A stretch of DNA of 64,000 nt from Dioszegia crocea (lineage: Eukaryota > Basidiomycota > Tremellomycetes > Tremellales > Bulleribasidiaceae), in contig BCKK01000001.1 of NCBI GenBank assembly GCA_001600615.1, positions 2,857,826 through 2,921,825 on the forward strand, read 5' to 3'. How positions within the stretch are numbered: the stretch's first letter is position 1; each line of letters opens with the position of its first letter. A program made the translations under genes and the position numbers. The notes beneath the pieces are model-generated. The model saw nothing but the letters and a program-made list of their open reading frames with translations. It had not been told where the DNA came from and did no database searches. Positions 23,472 to 36,291 of this stretch are shown here, piece by piece.

Positions 23472-26191
23472 ATGGCAATGATTACAGATATCAGGTGAGG
23501 AATCCCCAGCGAAAGATGCTGACCGGAAGCTATGCGTTGCATGCTATACGCCTCTCAGCGCTGCGACATACCGACGATCCCCTCTCACCGCGTATCATCT
23601 CGCTCGACCCCTCTTTCGCCCTCAATCCCTACATAGACGCCAGTGGTCTGTCTGATATAGATCGCTGGCCCGAAATAAAACGAGCTCTGGATTCGCCACC
23701 CCCTGATTATCCGTCATCGTACGAGTCTCTCCGGAATGCGCGAAATGAGCGAGCGGGTCGGGAGAGATCACAAGATGGTGGTGGAGAAGAGGCGGCGGTA
23801 GGCCGTGAAGGAGGTCTGAAATACACTCAGACGATCATCGGTGCAGGTCGCTCGGGAGGGATGGGGATGCGCGTCACTGGGAGGCGGGCTGCAGATGGGG
23901 AAGTCAGGGGGCGGAATGGAGTTCGGGCCAACTCCAGCGAAGCGCTCAGCCCCATCAGTGGGAGACCGCCAATCACTTCTCAACAGCCTAGAGTGGTCTA
24001 CGATGGTTTCTTCTCGCCCTCACGGCGGCCTCGAGCGGATTCTGCGCCAGTCCCGGTGTTGCTGGTGCCTCCAGGAGCGCCTAGCCATTTGGGGTCGAGT
24101 ATGCTGGCTTCTGGTCACGGCCTAGGCGGGGGCTCGATGCTCAGTGGCGTTACTCCCATGGAGCAGGCCATGAGTATGTCGGAGACGTCCGGCGATGCAG
24201 GGGATGAACGGTTGGAGTCCCTGGACCCAAGATTTGGGACAGTGTTGAGTTCGACTATGGGAGGTTCGGCGAGGCGCAGTGATTCGGAGCGGGCTGGGGG
24301 TGCAGAAGAACGGCTAGGCGAGACGATGCTGGATGAGGGGAGTGATGTTGAGGAGGATGAGATGGAGCAGGATGGCGGATTGTCCGAAGCTGCCCGGATA
24401 GCAAGAGACGAAAGTCGAAGATCTTCCCTGCTTCATCCGGAAGAAAAGCTGTCTTTCGGCCAGATCCCAATAACCAGAAATGCTCCACCACCGCAATCGG
24501 GTCTGACGGCAGCTCTCAACAAGCACGTCCCGCACCTCGTATCAACGGCACAGGGTCATGAGGCGGAAGATGAGCTTACACCGCTTGCGCAGCTCAATCC
24601 GTTTGCCTCGCTCTACACGACTGTCGCTGCCCCGGCCGCTGTACCGTCCCTCTCTCTCGAACTCTTCTTCCCCCACTCCGATAATCCCAGCGTCCCTATC
24701 ATTGCCAAAGTCAGAAAAGACGCCTCGGTTGAGGATGTGACGGGATATGGGCTGTTCAAGTATTGGGAAGAAGGTAGACAGCCCGGGTTAAGCCATGAGG
24801 ATAGTGAAGAGCGCTGGACGACTGTTGCATGGGGATTGAGAATAGTCGAAGATGACGGGGAAGTCGACGAGGACTTCCCACGTGAGCTTACAATCTCCTC
24901 CTAATTATTGGAGGTACTCGAGCTGATCATCCTAGCTTTGGACAGAGATTCAAAAATCTCCAAATTCTCATATGGCCAGTTTGGCATCGTGGAAGCTACA
25001 GCCTCTCAAAGTAAGCTAGCACGCTGAAGAAATATTTCCTAGCTGACTCTCTGTAGTGAAGCAAAACGCCGCAAAAGCCCCCTTAATCGTCCGTCGTCCA
25101 TCTCGCATCCTCGCTCAGCCCTCACGTGCCGCTCGAATACCAAAGCAGCTTCCGGTCTCATCGGCTCGACCATCATTCCCGCACAAGGCCTCGTCCGCTT
25201 CATCCATAAGAAGTTTCTCATCCGGCGAGAATATGCAAGTACCGTCCATGCCGGGAGCGGACGGCGGGACGTTCAAGAATAGTGTGGGCCTCAGCTCTGC
25301 GCTCGGCAAGCAGGTCATATTGAGGATCAGAGTGACGGCTAGTGCCGATGTACATTTCACGACTACGATATCAGTGTAAGTCCCTGCGATGTAGCGGGCA
25401 GAAATGATGCTGACCCATTCAGACCATCCGATATTTATATTGCCGACCTGACGGAGATTTTGTGTAAGAAGAAACGTCTAGCTCCACCATATACGGACTG
25501 GGTTTTGTGCCTTGCCGATCTGACGCTGGCAATTCCAGTAGATCGGACGGTGGCTAGTCTTGAGGGCAAGAACGATCTGGCATTGGTTAAGACTCAATGG
25601 GCTGTAGAGCATGGATTACGCATTGGCGACAGAAGAGGAGGCGATCCAAGTGGTAAGCTGTTGAGGCCTGTCTAAATGTCTCGGAACGGCGCAAAAGCTG
25701 ACAATCTTAGCATCGATCTTCAAGCGTCAAAGTGAACCCAATTCAGCTCAGAGATTTGGGCCTGGCCTGGCGGACTTTGCGCAAACATACAAAGTCATTC
25801 CTGTCACCTGCTCCACCATATCTGACCGATGGAGCACAGCTGATATTCCAGAAATACAAAGTGAACCGGAAAATAGCTATAGGGCGCCACGAGCGCGTCC
25901 TCGCTCTCGATGGGGATTACATTCACATTATGCCGTCTGAGTCTCGCGCTTTCTTCGATTCAATGAAGACGACCAGCTTCCATATCTCCTTGGTGGCCAG
26001 TGTGAAGCTCTCGGGGCGGAGTGGCGGGTTTAAGTTGAATGTATGGCGGGAAGCGGGACAGAAGAGGTATGAGTTTGAGGCGGAGAATGAGCGACAGGCT
26101 AGTGAGTGCTTTTTTGGATTTAGCTTTCGAACTTCGGGGCCTAGCGCTGAATCGTCTAGTTGAGATTGTTGGATCTATACAGGGACTGTGA
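23472..26191 (+). CDS. AVO1: TORC2 subunit SIN1/AVO1
   Basis: Eight exons (23472..23494, 23530..24881, 24936..25010, 25057..25375, 25423..25652, 25711..25793, 25852..26101, 26160..26191) give 787 residues. The N-terminus reads ITDISYALHAIRLSALR. After a disordered region comes the CRIM domain (LELFFPHSDNPSVPIIAKVR, KDASVEDVTGYGLFKYWEEG, IVEDDGEVDEDFP). A Ras-binding-like segment and a C-terminal PH domain follow (GRHERVLALDGDYIHIMPSE ... IEIVGSIQGL). SIN1 presents AGC kinase substrates to Tor2 at the plasma membrane. The first intron is only 35 nt. The intron 25794..25851 has a weak donor (GTCATT) but is needed to move into the PH-domain frame. Confidence 0.87.
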
Positions 26192-26429
26192 GCTGTCGTC
26201 ATTGTCATCAACTGATGCTTGCTCGACCTCGATTAAAGCTGACTGAAACAGGATGAGAGGATATCTTTCGGAGAGGTCATCTGTGTTGCCACTGCCGAGA
26301 GGAGGAGTGAGGCGGTAGGGCATTGTATAGCAGGCATGATGTGTATACTTGGAGTGAATCAAGACGAATGCTCATATGTATCATGTCCAAGATGTATATT
26401 TCAAGATCGAAATCCGCGACGACTTCAGA

Positions 26430-27534
<1,105 letters not shown>

Positions 27535-28012
27535 AATGGCGGCGTAAGGAGATGACAGCTGTGTCAAGACGAACGAAGGTGGTCAGAGGGTGTCAAAGGT
27601 GTCGTGATGAATGTAAAGAGAAGGCAGCAAGCCGAGGGGAATTTTGGCTTCGGGTGACGCGTCTGGTCATTACGGCATGTCGCGTCCTCCCATGTTTCAG
27701 CTTTCAGGCATCTACGTTTCAGATTTCGAGTGTGGCGGTCTGTGCATGGTCGAAGCTATACCAGGGATATCTCCATCAAATGCATTTCTCCATCATCTCA
27801 CATGAATTTACTAACTCCTTATCGGGGTTTTACTGCACGTCTTAGCTACATAAGATGAATTACCTGTAAATTGAGAAAAGCCGCTCATGAGATCTACGTT
27901 AAACTATATACAGGCCCAGGACCCTTACATACTTCCCTGAGATCCGTCCATTTTGTCTATCCCCCACCACAGCAAAGTACCACTATAGTACACACTTAAC
28001 CCAAATAATGAC
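27535..28012 (-). promoter_or_regulatory. Thymidylate synthase upstream region with MCB-like ACGCGT
   Basis: About 480 bp between the thymidylate synthase start and the CDC6 stop. The palindrome ACGCGT at 27657-27662 is the MluI cell-cycle box bound by MBF in other fungi and typical of S-phase genes. The rest is unassigned. Confidence 0.45.
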
Positions 28013-30615
28013 CTACTCATCCCTCTCCACACCCGCCAAGACCTCTACTGCTCGAGCGAGCTTTTCCCTCGCCCGCGTCACTCGCGCTTCTTCTCGTTCC
28101 CACACTTTTCCAACCTCCTCATCTGCCATGCCGCCCTTGATCTCCGAGCCCAACCCAAGTCCCAGCTTGACGTCTTCTTCCGGTACGCAAAGCTCTACTC
28201 TGGGCCCCGCCGCCTGTCCCTTGCCCCCTCTCGAGCTGCCCGAGCCGGCTCGAGACATGTGGGCCGACGAGCCGTTCCCATATAGCGAGACCAAACCCAG
28301 GGTCTCGAGGTTCGAAAGCAGATCCCGATAGTCCGACTCGGCCGCTGGTGGGAATGGGGATGAAGTGTGTGAGAGGAGATAAGAGTATGATGCGTATAGT
28401 GTGGAAGTGGATAGATCGCCGTGCTTGTGCGGGCTGGTCGCAGGGGATGAGGAATTGTTGGCTGCACTGGGACATCCGGGTAGACCAACGCGGGTACGAG
28501 AGGAGTAGATGAGGATGGAAACGAGAACCATTTTACCCTGGAGTGGGACCGACCGGATCTTTCGAGAGGTTGGACTACCAGATGCGGAGCTGGATGATCC
28601 CGCAGCAGCTCGCAATTGCTGGGTGTGCGAAGTGAACGCCTTGATAATGTGGGGAAGCGCAATTTTCACCAAGGGGACGACACAGTCGGGCTGATCCAAC
28701 TCTGATGTGAATGTCTTCTTGACCCATTCAGCCTCGGCAAGATTGACGGCCGAAGTGAGTGAAGCGAGACACATTCGCAAATCTCCATTCTGCGCCTCGA
28801 CTTTCCGCGTGAGCAGCTCGATCGCCTTCCCGTCAACTTTGACCGTCTCTGACTCGAGACGGCCCAAAGCAGCGCTGGCGATCCGCGAGTTGATAATGTC
28901 AACCATCTCGGTGGTACCGTACGCTTTGAAAGGGAGGACCTGGGGTTGTGTTCCCTCAGGAAGGACTAAGCGGGCGCGGACGGTAAGGTCGAGGGTATTG
29001 GAGATGGCAATGAATTTGATGGTGGATGCTGAGGTGGAGAGGAGGGGTAGAGAGAAGAGACGCGAGAGGAGGTGCGAGGTGGCTGGAGTTGGAAGAGCTG
29101 GTGCGGGCGGTAAGAGAGAATCGACCTCGTCAAGGACGATTAGGCTGGAAATTGTCAGCTGAATCATGTACGCCAGCCAAGGAGGGACATACGTATTCTT
29201 GCCTAATTCAGCAATGGCTGTCTGGACCGCACTTTCTGTCCTATCACATCCCAGCTGCTCTGCCAATTGCGCCCAGATATCCCCAGTCTTCACACCCATA
29301 CATCCCACCTCGACGACATTCCACCCCTCCTGCGCCATCTCTCTCCCCATAGCTGTTATCAACGCGGTCTTCCCAGTCCCTGGTGGGCCGGAAACGTACA
29401 ATCCGACATCATACGCCGAGCGCAGAGAAAAGTAACTCCGTAATATCGCCTTCTCGTCTTCTCGACCGATGACGTCGGCCGAGGAAGATTTCGCAGTTGT
29501 AGATGATAATCGGAGGAAAGATTTTAGGTGCTTGTAGGCATTTTTGGACCTCATGGGTATGCTCTCGTCCACCGGTGTGGGGGCGTCGTCGACTTCTGTG
29601 GAGTCGGAGGCGATAGAGAGGGTAGAGTCCATACGGACGAGTTGCATGCGCCTTCCGGTCGCGTCTACTTCGGCGCGCAGGAGAGGGGAAGATGAAGGAG
29701 GGGTGGGTAATGTGACGCCGCGACGGGGGATTGGTCGGGTTTTTGTAGGTGTTGTATCAACTTCCATGTCGTCCGTCTCAGCTAGAAGATCGAGCGGATC
29801 GACCGAGCTGACTGAGTCGAACGATGTGGAAGGTGAGGGCGAAGGTGAGGGAAGCATGCCACTTCGGCGGGAAAAGAGGGAGGCTGGTCCTGTATGGTCA
29901 GCACGAAGTCCGACTAATACAAAGACTGGAGACTGAAAAACTCACCAGAAGAACTCTCGCTTCGTACACTGGCTACACTTCCACTCCTTGCTCTGCCGAT
30001 CCCACTAGCACTTCCACTACCACTTGTAGCCCGCGTGCCTATTCTCAACCTCTTCCTCGAGCTGCTCTCCGCATCATCCCCTTCAGAGTCCTTCTTCGGG
30101 GGCACATTTTCTTTTCCTTTGCCAAACCGCCGTCCGGGCAGACCTAGACCGAAAACATCCTCAGGATCTCCCTTGCCGCGTCCACCTCCACCTGAGCCTG
30201 ACGCGAGACCCTCTTTCAGGTTGGCGGGGTTGGACAAGGCCGGTGTGCTCTGGGTCCGCACAAGAGTGCCGCCGCGCGAAGAAGAGCCAGCACTGCTGGG
30301 CCCTGCACCGCGAGTAGGAGTGAGAGTGGAGGGGCTGAGAGCAGAAGCGGCATTCCGACGCGTCATTGGCGAAAAGAGGGATGACGTTCGAGTGAGAGGT
30401 GTAGGAGGCGCGAGGTGGAGTGACGAAGAGCGCGTCTGGATGGGACGAGTCGGTGTGGTCGTGGATGGAGAGGGGGAGGGAGGGGTGGTTATCGTGCTGG
30501 GAGATACGGTGGGGGCAGGCGTCCGACGAGTGGGACGGGACGTCGGAGGTGGGGTTGGAGGCGCGTTCTCCTCGTCCTGAGTTGTCGTTCGCGTTCGCTT
30601 AGACGCGGGAGGCAT
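28013..30615 (-). CDS. CDC6: DNA replication licensing factor CDC6
   Basis: Three exons (30615..29946, 29889..29193, 29144..28013) give 832 residues. A long disordered N-terminus is dense in SP/TP sites (CDK targets) and contains KEN in GKGKENVPPKK, an APC/C degron candidate, plus a basic SSRKRLRIG. The AAA+ core has DVIGREDEKAIL, Walker A SGPPGTGKT, Walker B LIVLDEVDSLLPP, sensor 1 FIAISNTLDL and a sensor 2-like NGDLRMCLASL. The C-terminal winged-helix region follows. Cdc6 loads MCM with ORC and Cdt1 in G1. Distinguished from ORC1 by absence of a BAH domain. The 48-nt intron 29145..29192 is a multiple of three; its removal restores GKNTLIVLDE. Confidence 0.9.
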
Positions 30616-31371
30616 GATGAATCGAGTGGAAGAGGATGATGTGGAAAGTAAGAACGAGCGCGTCTTAACAGGCGGAAAAGTTTCGTGAAGGAGACGAGGT
30701 TGATGGATAAAGGTACGAGCGTTGAGCGTTACGGACGTGTGTGAAATTTATCGGGCGTGAAGGAAAGTGGCGTGGACATATATGACGAGCGAGATTGAAG
30801 ATGTAGGGGGAAAGTGGGATAGAGACAGTGTATGAGAGATGGAGATGTACAGTTTAGAGATGGGATATGTATGTGGGATGGCTGGGTGAGAATGGGATGG
30901 CCGTGACTGCAGGGCAGGGTGATTGGGTGCAGGGTGAATTGGTGTGCAGCCGAACCGACTTCAGGGTGAAGGAGGCGTTTCAGGTTCAGGTTCACAAGTT
31001 ACGGCAAAGCGTAAAACCTCCGAGACACCTGACGCGGTAGACACGTCTCAATTCGACATCACAACCCCTTATCCACACTCCGTGACAGCATCTACAGGCT
31101 CAGAGGATACCTTGACGCGTCTATACTCAGTGTATGCATCCTTGTCCTCGATGTCACATCCAATACCGGGCCGCGCTTCTTTCCCTTGTCACACACTCGC
31201 GGACGGCCCTTCCCCCGGAACCTGTACGTAAAGCCAGTCGCGTCGGACCCGAGTGGCGCCACAATCACGTTGGCCGCCGCCACACAGGCTTCGGTAAGCT
31301 GAATTACAACATTGCCTCTATATGGTTACACATTATAAATTGCTGTCGTATCACAGCGTCCCTCGAACCTC
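30616..31371. promoter_or_regulatory. CDC6 upstream region
   Basis: About 750 bp between the CDC6 start and the stop of the ArfGAP gene (both minus). An ACGCG core lies about 45 bp before the CDC6 ATG (30659-30663, minus orientation) and a full ACGCGT at 31115-31120. The 30730-30990 part is low-complexity AT/GGGAT sequence with no convincing gene. Confidence 0.4.
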
Positions 31372-34300
31372 TCACAGGCCATACTTGGCCCGCATCTCCT
31401 CAGAGAGCCATCTCCCCTCGACATATTTCCTCCTCACAAAATTAGGCAGTTCCCTGTCTCAATCAGCCACATCATTCCGCAAAAGAAAAGAGACTCACTC
31501 GTCTCCCTGCGGTCTATCCCGTTCCGACAACATAGCCTCCCAGACCTGATTCCCCTTCTCATTCCCCCATTGCACAGCCAGGGCTATACTTTCCTGCGTC
31601 CAGATGTCCAAATCGACAGAGCGGGGTTTTGAGATATGCGTTCCGAAAGATCGATGAATCCCACAACATCGAATACAGATAAACATCACCATGGGTGTAT
31701 CGCGAAGACCTGGCTATCAGCTCCGCCCAGGAAATCGCATCCCAGACATAACTCACTGATCGTAGCCCATCGACTAGATTTCGTACTCTTGCCACAATCT
31801 GCACACACTGAATTCCCAGGCAGACCCGCCACTTTCCTCAATACCTCCATATCTAGCCGCCCTCCGCCAATCAGATCCTTACTCCCAGAAGCAGCAGGAA
31901 TATCTGCCGATTTACTCCTCGTCATCTCTTCCCCGACTCTCAGAGCTTTACCAGGGCTTTCCGCATTCCCGCCCAACACACCCCGCCCCTCTGACCTCAC
32001 CCGTCGACCTTCTCCACTATTCGGTGAGAATCCCAGGCCCAGACCTGCCATCTCCATGACCCGCTTTTCGATCTCTCCATCTGGATCCACCTCGTACCAC
32101 GACATATCGCCAGATGTATCATTATCTGTCGACTCCGCTTGAGTTGCAGAACCATTCGGCCGAGACGGGGCATGAGATTCGTGCGACTCATCCGTCGAGC
32201 CAGGAGGTAGTGGCGAGGCCGACATGTCCTCTCTCCATCCACTGGAAGAGGCAGAAATAGCAGAATGGGATGAAGAGCTCTTCATTCTCGTTCCAGGATT
32301 AAGGAAACCGGGCCGGGCGTCAGAGTATCGAGGTGAGAGAGCATCTTTCCATTTCTCCCCGGCAATCTCTGCACTCTGTCTCAGAGCCTTCTTGAAACTT
32401 GTCTGACGTTTCCGGGGTCGCTGGTCGAATAGCCCCGGACCAGATTCGTCTCGGCTCGGAGGCGGCATAGAGCGGCGCGAGGGGCTTCCGGGGATAGAAG
32501 GCATAGGTAAGGGAAGCCCATTGGACATTCGAGGTGGGATACCGGGAATGGGAAAGCCGAGTTTCTGGCGCAGGGGTACGGCGTGATCGTCATACGCTCC
32601 AGAGATAGTCCGAAGTTTCGAAGTGTCGAATGTGCGCACAGAGGATGTGCCCTGGATAACAGATTCGATCGCGTTGCAAATGGCATAGATCCATTGCTGA
32701 AGGGTCAGCTGAGATCTCCATGTCGGGCTTCAAGACTGGTCGGATATACCTTCAGCTCTGTATCTGATGTCGCCTGATACAATCGTCGACCCTGCGTTGG
32801 AGTGACAATTTCAAACACTGCACAATGAGCTTGATTCAGCCCGTTTACTCGGAGGTATAAGCTCACCAAACCGCCTATCCGTGCCTCTACCCTCACGCAC
32901 ACTGGCGAATTTCAAATCGATGACAGCATGAGGACCCTCAGGTCGGTCAAAGTCGGTATCGCGGTACTGCCAATCAGCACCTCTCATCACTTTGAAACAA
33001 GCAGAGTGGCTTACCTCGTATATCGACGAATGGTCCAGAACAACCCAGTACTTTTCCCACTTGACTTTCCCGCCTTTGCCTACCTCCTCCCACGTGCCCG
33101 CGCCCCAAAGCACACCCTCTCTCTTCCTTCCCACATCTTCCCTCTCTCCCTCGTCGCGCACAATTTGCGGTATGTCCACCATGATTGAACGCCCGGGTAC
33201 AGAATCGGCTGATTTGGATGGTCGGCGCATGGCTAGACCAGCCGGATGAGCGTCTGTGCTAGGTTGTGAGATGACGGGCAGAGGGAAGAGGGTTGGATCG
33301 ACCAGGAAGGGGGTTGAATCAGGGATGACCTGTATAGAATGTCGATTCGTCATTGGCGGTCGAGTATCGACTCTGGGCGTTTCTTCCCCGTTCGAACGAG
33401 GAACAGCCTTGATAGTCGATCCCACAGGTCCCGAAATGGGCATATCAACCTCGTCTTGGTCCTCCTTCTCAGCCAATTCCCTAATCATATCCCCTCGTCT
33501 CCCACTCAATACAGACACATCGAAGCTATTCCGATTGGACCGATCCCCAGGTTGCAAATGCGTATTCCTGCCTGCTGCACTCGCCAGATCTTTGGAAGAC
33601 CCAGATGAACTGAGCAGGTCGCGTAATTTCCCACCGACAGATCGATGCAGTTTATGCATCCTGCCTCCGTTCTTCCTGTATTCCAGGCCGGATGAAGATA
33701 CCGGTGTGGAGTTGGCCGAGAACGGTGTGGTGGGAGATAAGGGCTTTTCAGATGTTTTCGACGACGACGATTTGGATTCGGCAATGGATTGTAGACGGTT
33801 CACCTCATCCTCCAATTTTGACGTCTGCTGGTTTCGCCGAGACCAGCCATCGAGGAGTTCGACTCTGACTCCGGCGAGTCTAGAGAGTGACGTGGCCACT
33901 TCATCTTTGAGGCGAAGGGATGAAGTGGTTGAGTTGACATGTCCACCTTTTGGAGTTTGGGAGACCAGGCTCGGTGTAGATCCAAAAGCCTCTTCCATCC
34001 CGCCTGTACTCTCTCTCCGGATCGGATGTTCACCCAGTACGCCCCCTACCCAGCCATACAGGTTCACAAGCAGATCGAGGCAGCTGAGTGATGATGGCGG
34101 TACGGCATACAGCAGGGTGGAGTGGTGTGAATAACGCGCTAGCTCAAAAGCCGCCGTTCGCGCCGATTGTTCATTTTCGGCTGCAGTAGGTGAGACCTGA
34201 CGGTGGTGAGGGAGAGGGGCCGTCGTAGTGGCGGACATGGAATGTGATGCTGGGTTGGAGCCAGATGATGGGTCCGAGTAAGATAGGTAGGTCGATGTTT

Positions 34301-34996
34301 GGTCGTAATACTGCTTGGTGGTCCTCTAACAAATCAGCTCTGCTAAAGGGGTCGATCTCCTTTATAGCTCACCTCAAATCTCGCCTGAGTGCCACCACCT
34401 GCCAAACCCCATCTCTTCAGATCCCCCTTCATCCCCGCAACTCCCTGCTCCACCATACCCTTCACTTCCTCCCGCTGTCCCTTCCACTTTTCTCTCCTAA
34501 CCTTCCTTACACCGTCTTCTGCCCAAATACCGCCAGCTACACCGAATCCGCCTTCAAGGTATCTCCCCAGTTCACCCAGCACCAGTAAAAACTCCTCTTC
34601 GGCCTTCTCCACAGCTTCTAGCGCTGCAATCAGGACCGAGCTATGCGCAAGAACAGACTTGGACATGCGTTTCAATGTCGAGCTAGATGATTCCAGATGG
34701 GCAAGTGTCGATCGATAAAGAATCGAATCGGGCTGAGGAAGTATGGGTACTGGACCCCCATCATTGCCCGATCGGCTTGGCGGTGGAATTGGCGTAGGTG
34801 AGGGAAGACGTCGAATGCGCGATGGTCCCGGAACGCTGGGCTCGGCGGTGGAGGGTGGTAAACTGGAGCAGGATTGCGTGCTGGGTGATGGTGGTGGTGA
34901 TTGGTCGTCTGACGTTATTGAGAATGATAAGGGTGATGGTTGGCGAAACGTAGGTAGGGATGGTGGCGAGCTCGCCAGATTAGACAAGGTGGCCAT
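31372..34996 (-). CDS. BAR-PH-ArfGAP protein (ACAP/centaurin type)
   Basis: Seven exons (34996..34373, 34325..33015, 32966..32867, 32817..32750, 32696..31757, 31709..31499, 31453..31372) give 1111 residues. A Pro/Ser-rich start is followed by a helical BAR-type region (LEAVEKAEEEFLLVLGELGR through RFERTTKQYYDQTSTYL and ARTAAFELARYSHH). The PH domain spans KVKWEKYWVVLDHSSIYE, FEIVTPTQGRRLYQATSD and QWIYAICNAIES. The C-terminal ArfGAP zinc finger is CADCGKSTKSSRWATISL ... FICIRCCGIHRSFGTHISK, with the CX2C...CX2C ligands and the arginine finger region. It ends in LPNFVRRKYVEGRWLSEE. Such proteins curve membranes and switch off Arf GTPases in endocytic or Golgi traffic. Confidence 0.87.
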
Positions 34997-35378
34997 GTTG
35001 CTGATCGGGTATCAAAGGGACATTGATAGTTGAGTGATTTCAGCTCGATGCAGACGGGCCTCGAGGCGATTTCTATCCGACGAAATCCCTCCTGAAGGAT
35101 ATGCGTCCCTTTTTTCTTTCCACAGGGTGTGTCTAGGGACAGCCAGCTGTTGATGATGTGTGAAGAGATGAGAGGAGGTGAAGAGGGGTAAGGTGTAAGA
35201 TGAAACGCCGCCCAGGGCAAAGAGTTAGCAACAACACTGTGACGTGGCATATTTTAAGGTTTGTATCAAAGCGGCGGGTTTCAGAATTTACACCTCCGTC
35301 ACTCTGCCGTTTCAGACTTTTCGCACCCTACTTATCTCTATCATCACATCCACACACCCAAACTACAGTACAGACACC
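34997..35378. promoter_or_regulatory. Bidirectional promoter ArfGAP / PBDC1
   Basis: A 382-bp spacer between divergent start codons. It holds a pyrimidine- and ACAC-rich stretch just before the PBDC1 start; no gene. Confidence 0.45.
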
Positions 35379-36064
35379 ATGTCGTTCGACGGAGAATCAG
35401 CAGGTAACGCGGCGGAGATCGAGATGCAATTTGCAGTCAAGACGGTGGAACACCTCGAGGTGAGTAAGGGTGATGTTCGGTCGAACGTTCTGGAAGGTGT
35501 CACCAGACCTAGTGCTGATAGAGTGTAGGCATACGAGAAGCTGCTCGGTGCGATCCCACCAAGTAAGATGAAGTTGACACCGTGCGTTAAATCCTCCTGT
35601 GCCGACTCACGAGGCTATAGCTGACATCTCGCCTAGAATGGACGACGAGATACATGCCCGCTTTCTTGAGCTATTCCCAGAGTACCAAATTGATGATGCG
35701 CTTCGGGTACTGGATGAAGACAAGATGAAGACGGCTGCTGGGAAAGAGAAATGGCGGAGCTTTATCATGCCAGTATGTCAACCTTCTGGACATTGCGAAT
35801 AGTAGCTGATAATGGCAGTATGAGGGTAAATTGACCGACTATAACTTTGGGACTCTGGTTCGCCGGGATGCGGATCAGCCATATGGAGAGGACAACTGTA
35901 TCCTCGTTACACGAGTACAATTCTTTGGAATCGAGGTGAGTGTCCCAGACGTCATAATTCGATGAATGGCAGAGCTGATACTTTTGAAGATTGCACGGAA
36001 TCGAGCTGGACTCAACGACAATATCTACAATGCGGCACAGGCGGCCAAAGCCAAGAGCTCATGA
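35379..36064 (+). CDS. CHP1: PBDC1 / CHP1-type chaperone of eEF1A
   Basis: Five exons (35379..35459, 35529..35581, 35637..35772, 35819..35935, 35990..36064) give 153 residues. The PBDC1 domain is almost the whole protein: AEIEMQFAVKTVEHLEAYEK, MDDEIHARFLELFPEYQ, KEKWRSFIMPYEGKLTDYNF, GTLVRRDADQPYGEDNCILV, RVQFFGIEIARNRAGLND. The yeast homologue (YPL225W, Chp1) assists folding of newly made translation factor eEF1A; the role is transferred by homology. It is convergent with MFAP1, about 230 bp apart. Confidence 0.9.
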
Positions 36065-36291
36065 CATACCTAATATCGGAGTATCGCAAGCTGGATAGTG
36101 GAGAGAGATGCAGGCTGTATAATTTTGTCAAGAAGCTGATTCGAGATACACATCACGGTCTCGTCAGGCAAAGCTTGAAAGAAATGCTCATGATGTGTGC
36201 GATTGGAGATCTATCGCTTGACTGGACTGGTTTGAAGCTGCCCTTGTTGGGTGGTCAACATACAGACATCGAATGACTTGCTGCTACGACC

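Noticed and set aside
30729..30995. 88-codon minus-strand ORF upstream of CDC6
   Set aside because: Pro/His/Ser low-complexity product from GGGAT-rich sequence, with no splice support or motif.
33256..34134. 292-codon plus-strand ORF inside the ArfGAP gene
   Set aside because: Antisense to a coding exon that joins in phase to PH and ArfGAP domains; no domain content of its own.
34238..34240. ATG at 34238 as start of the ArfGAP gene
   Set aside because: The frame extends upstream in phase through an intron into BAR-type helices beginning at 34996.
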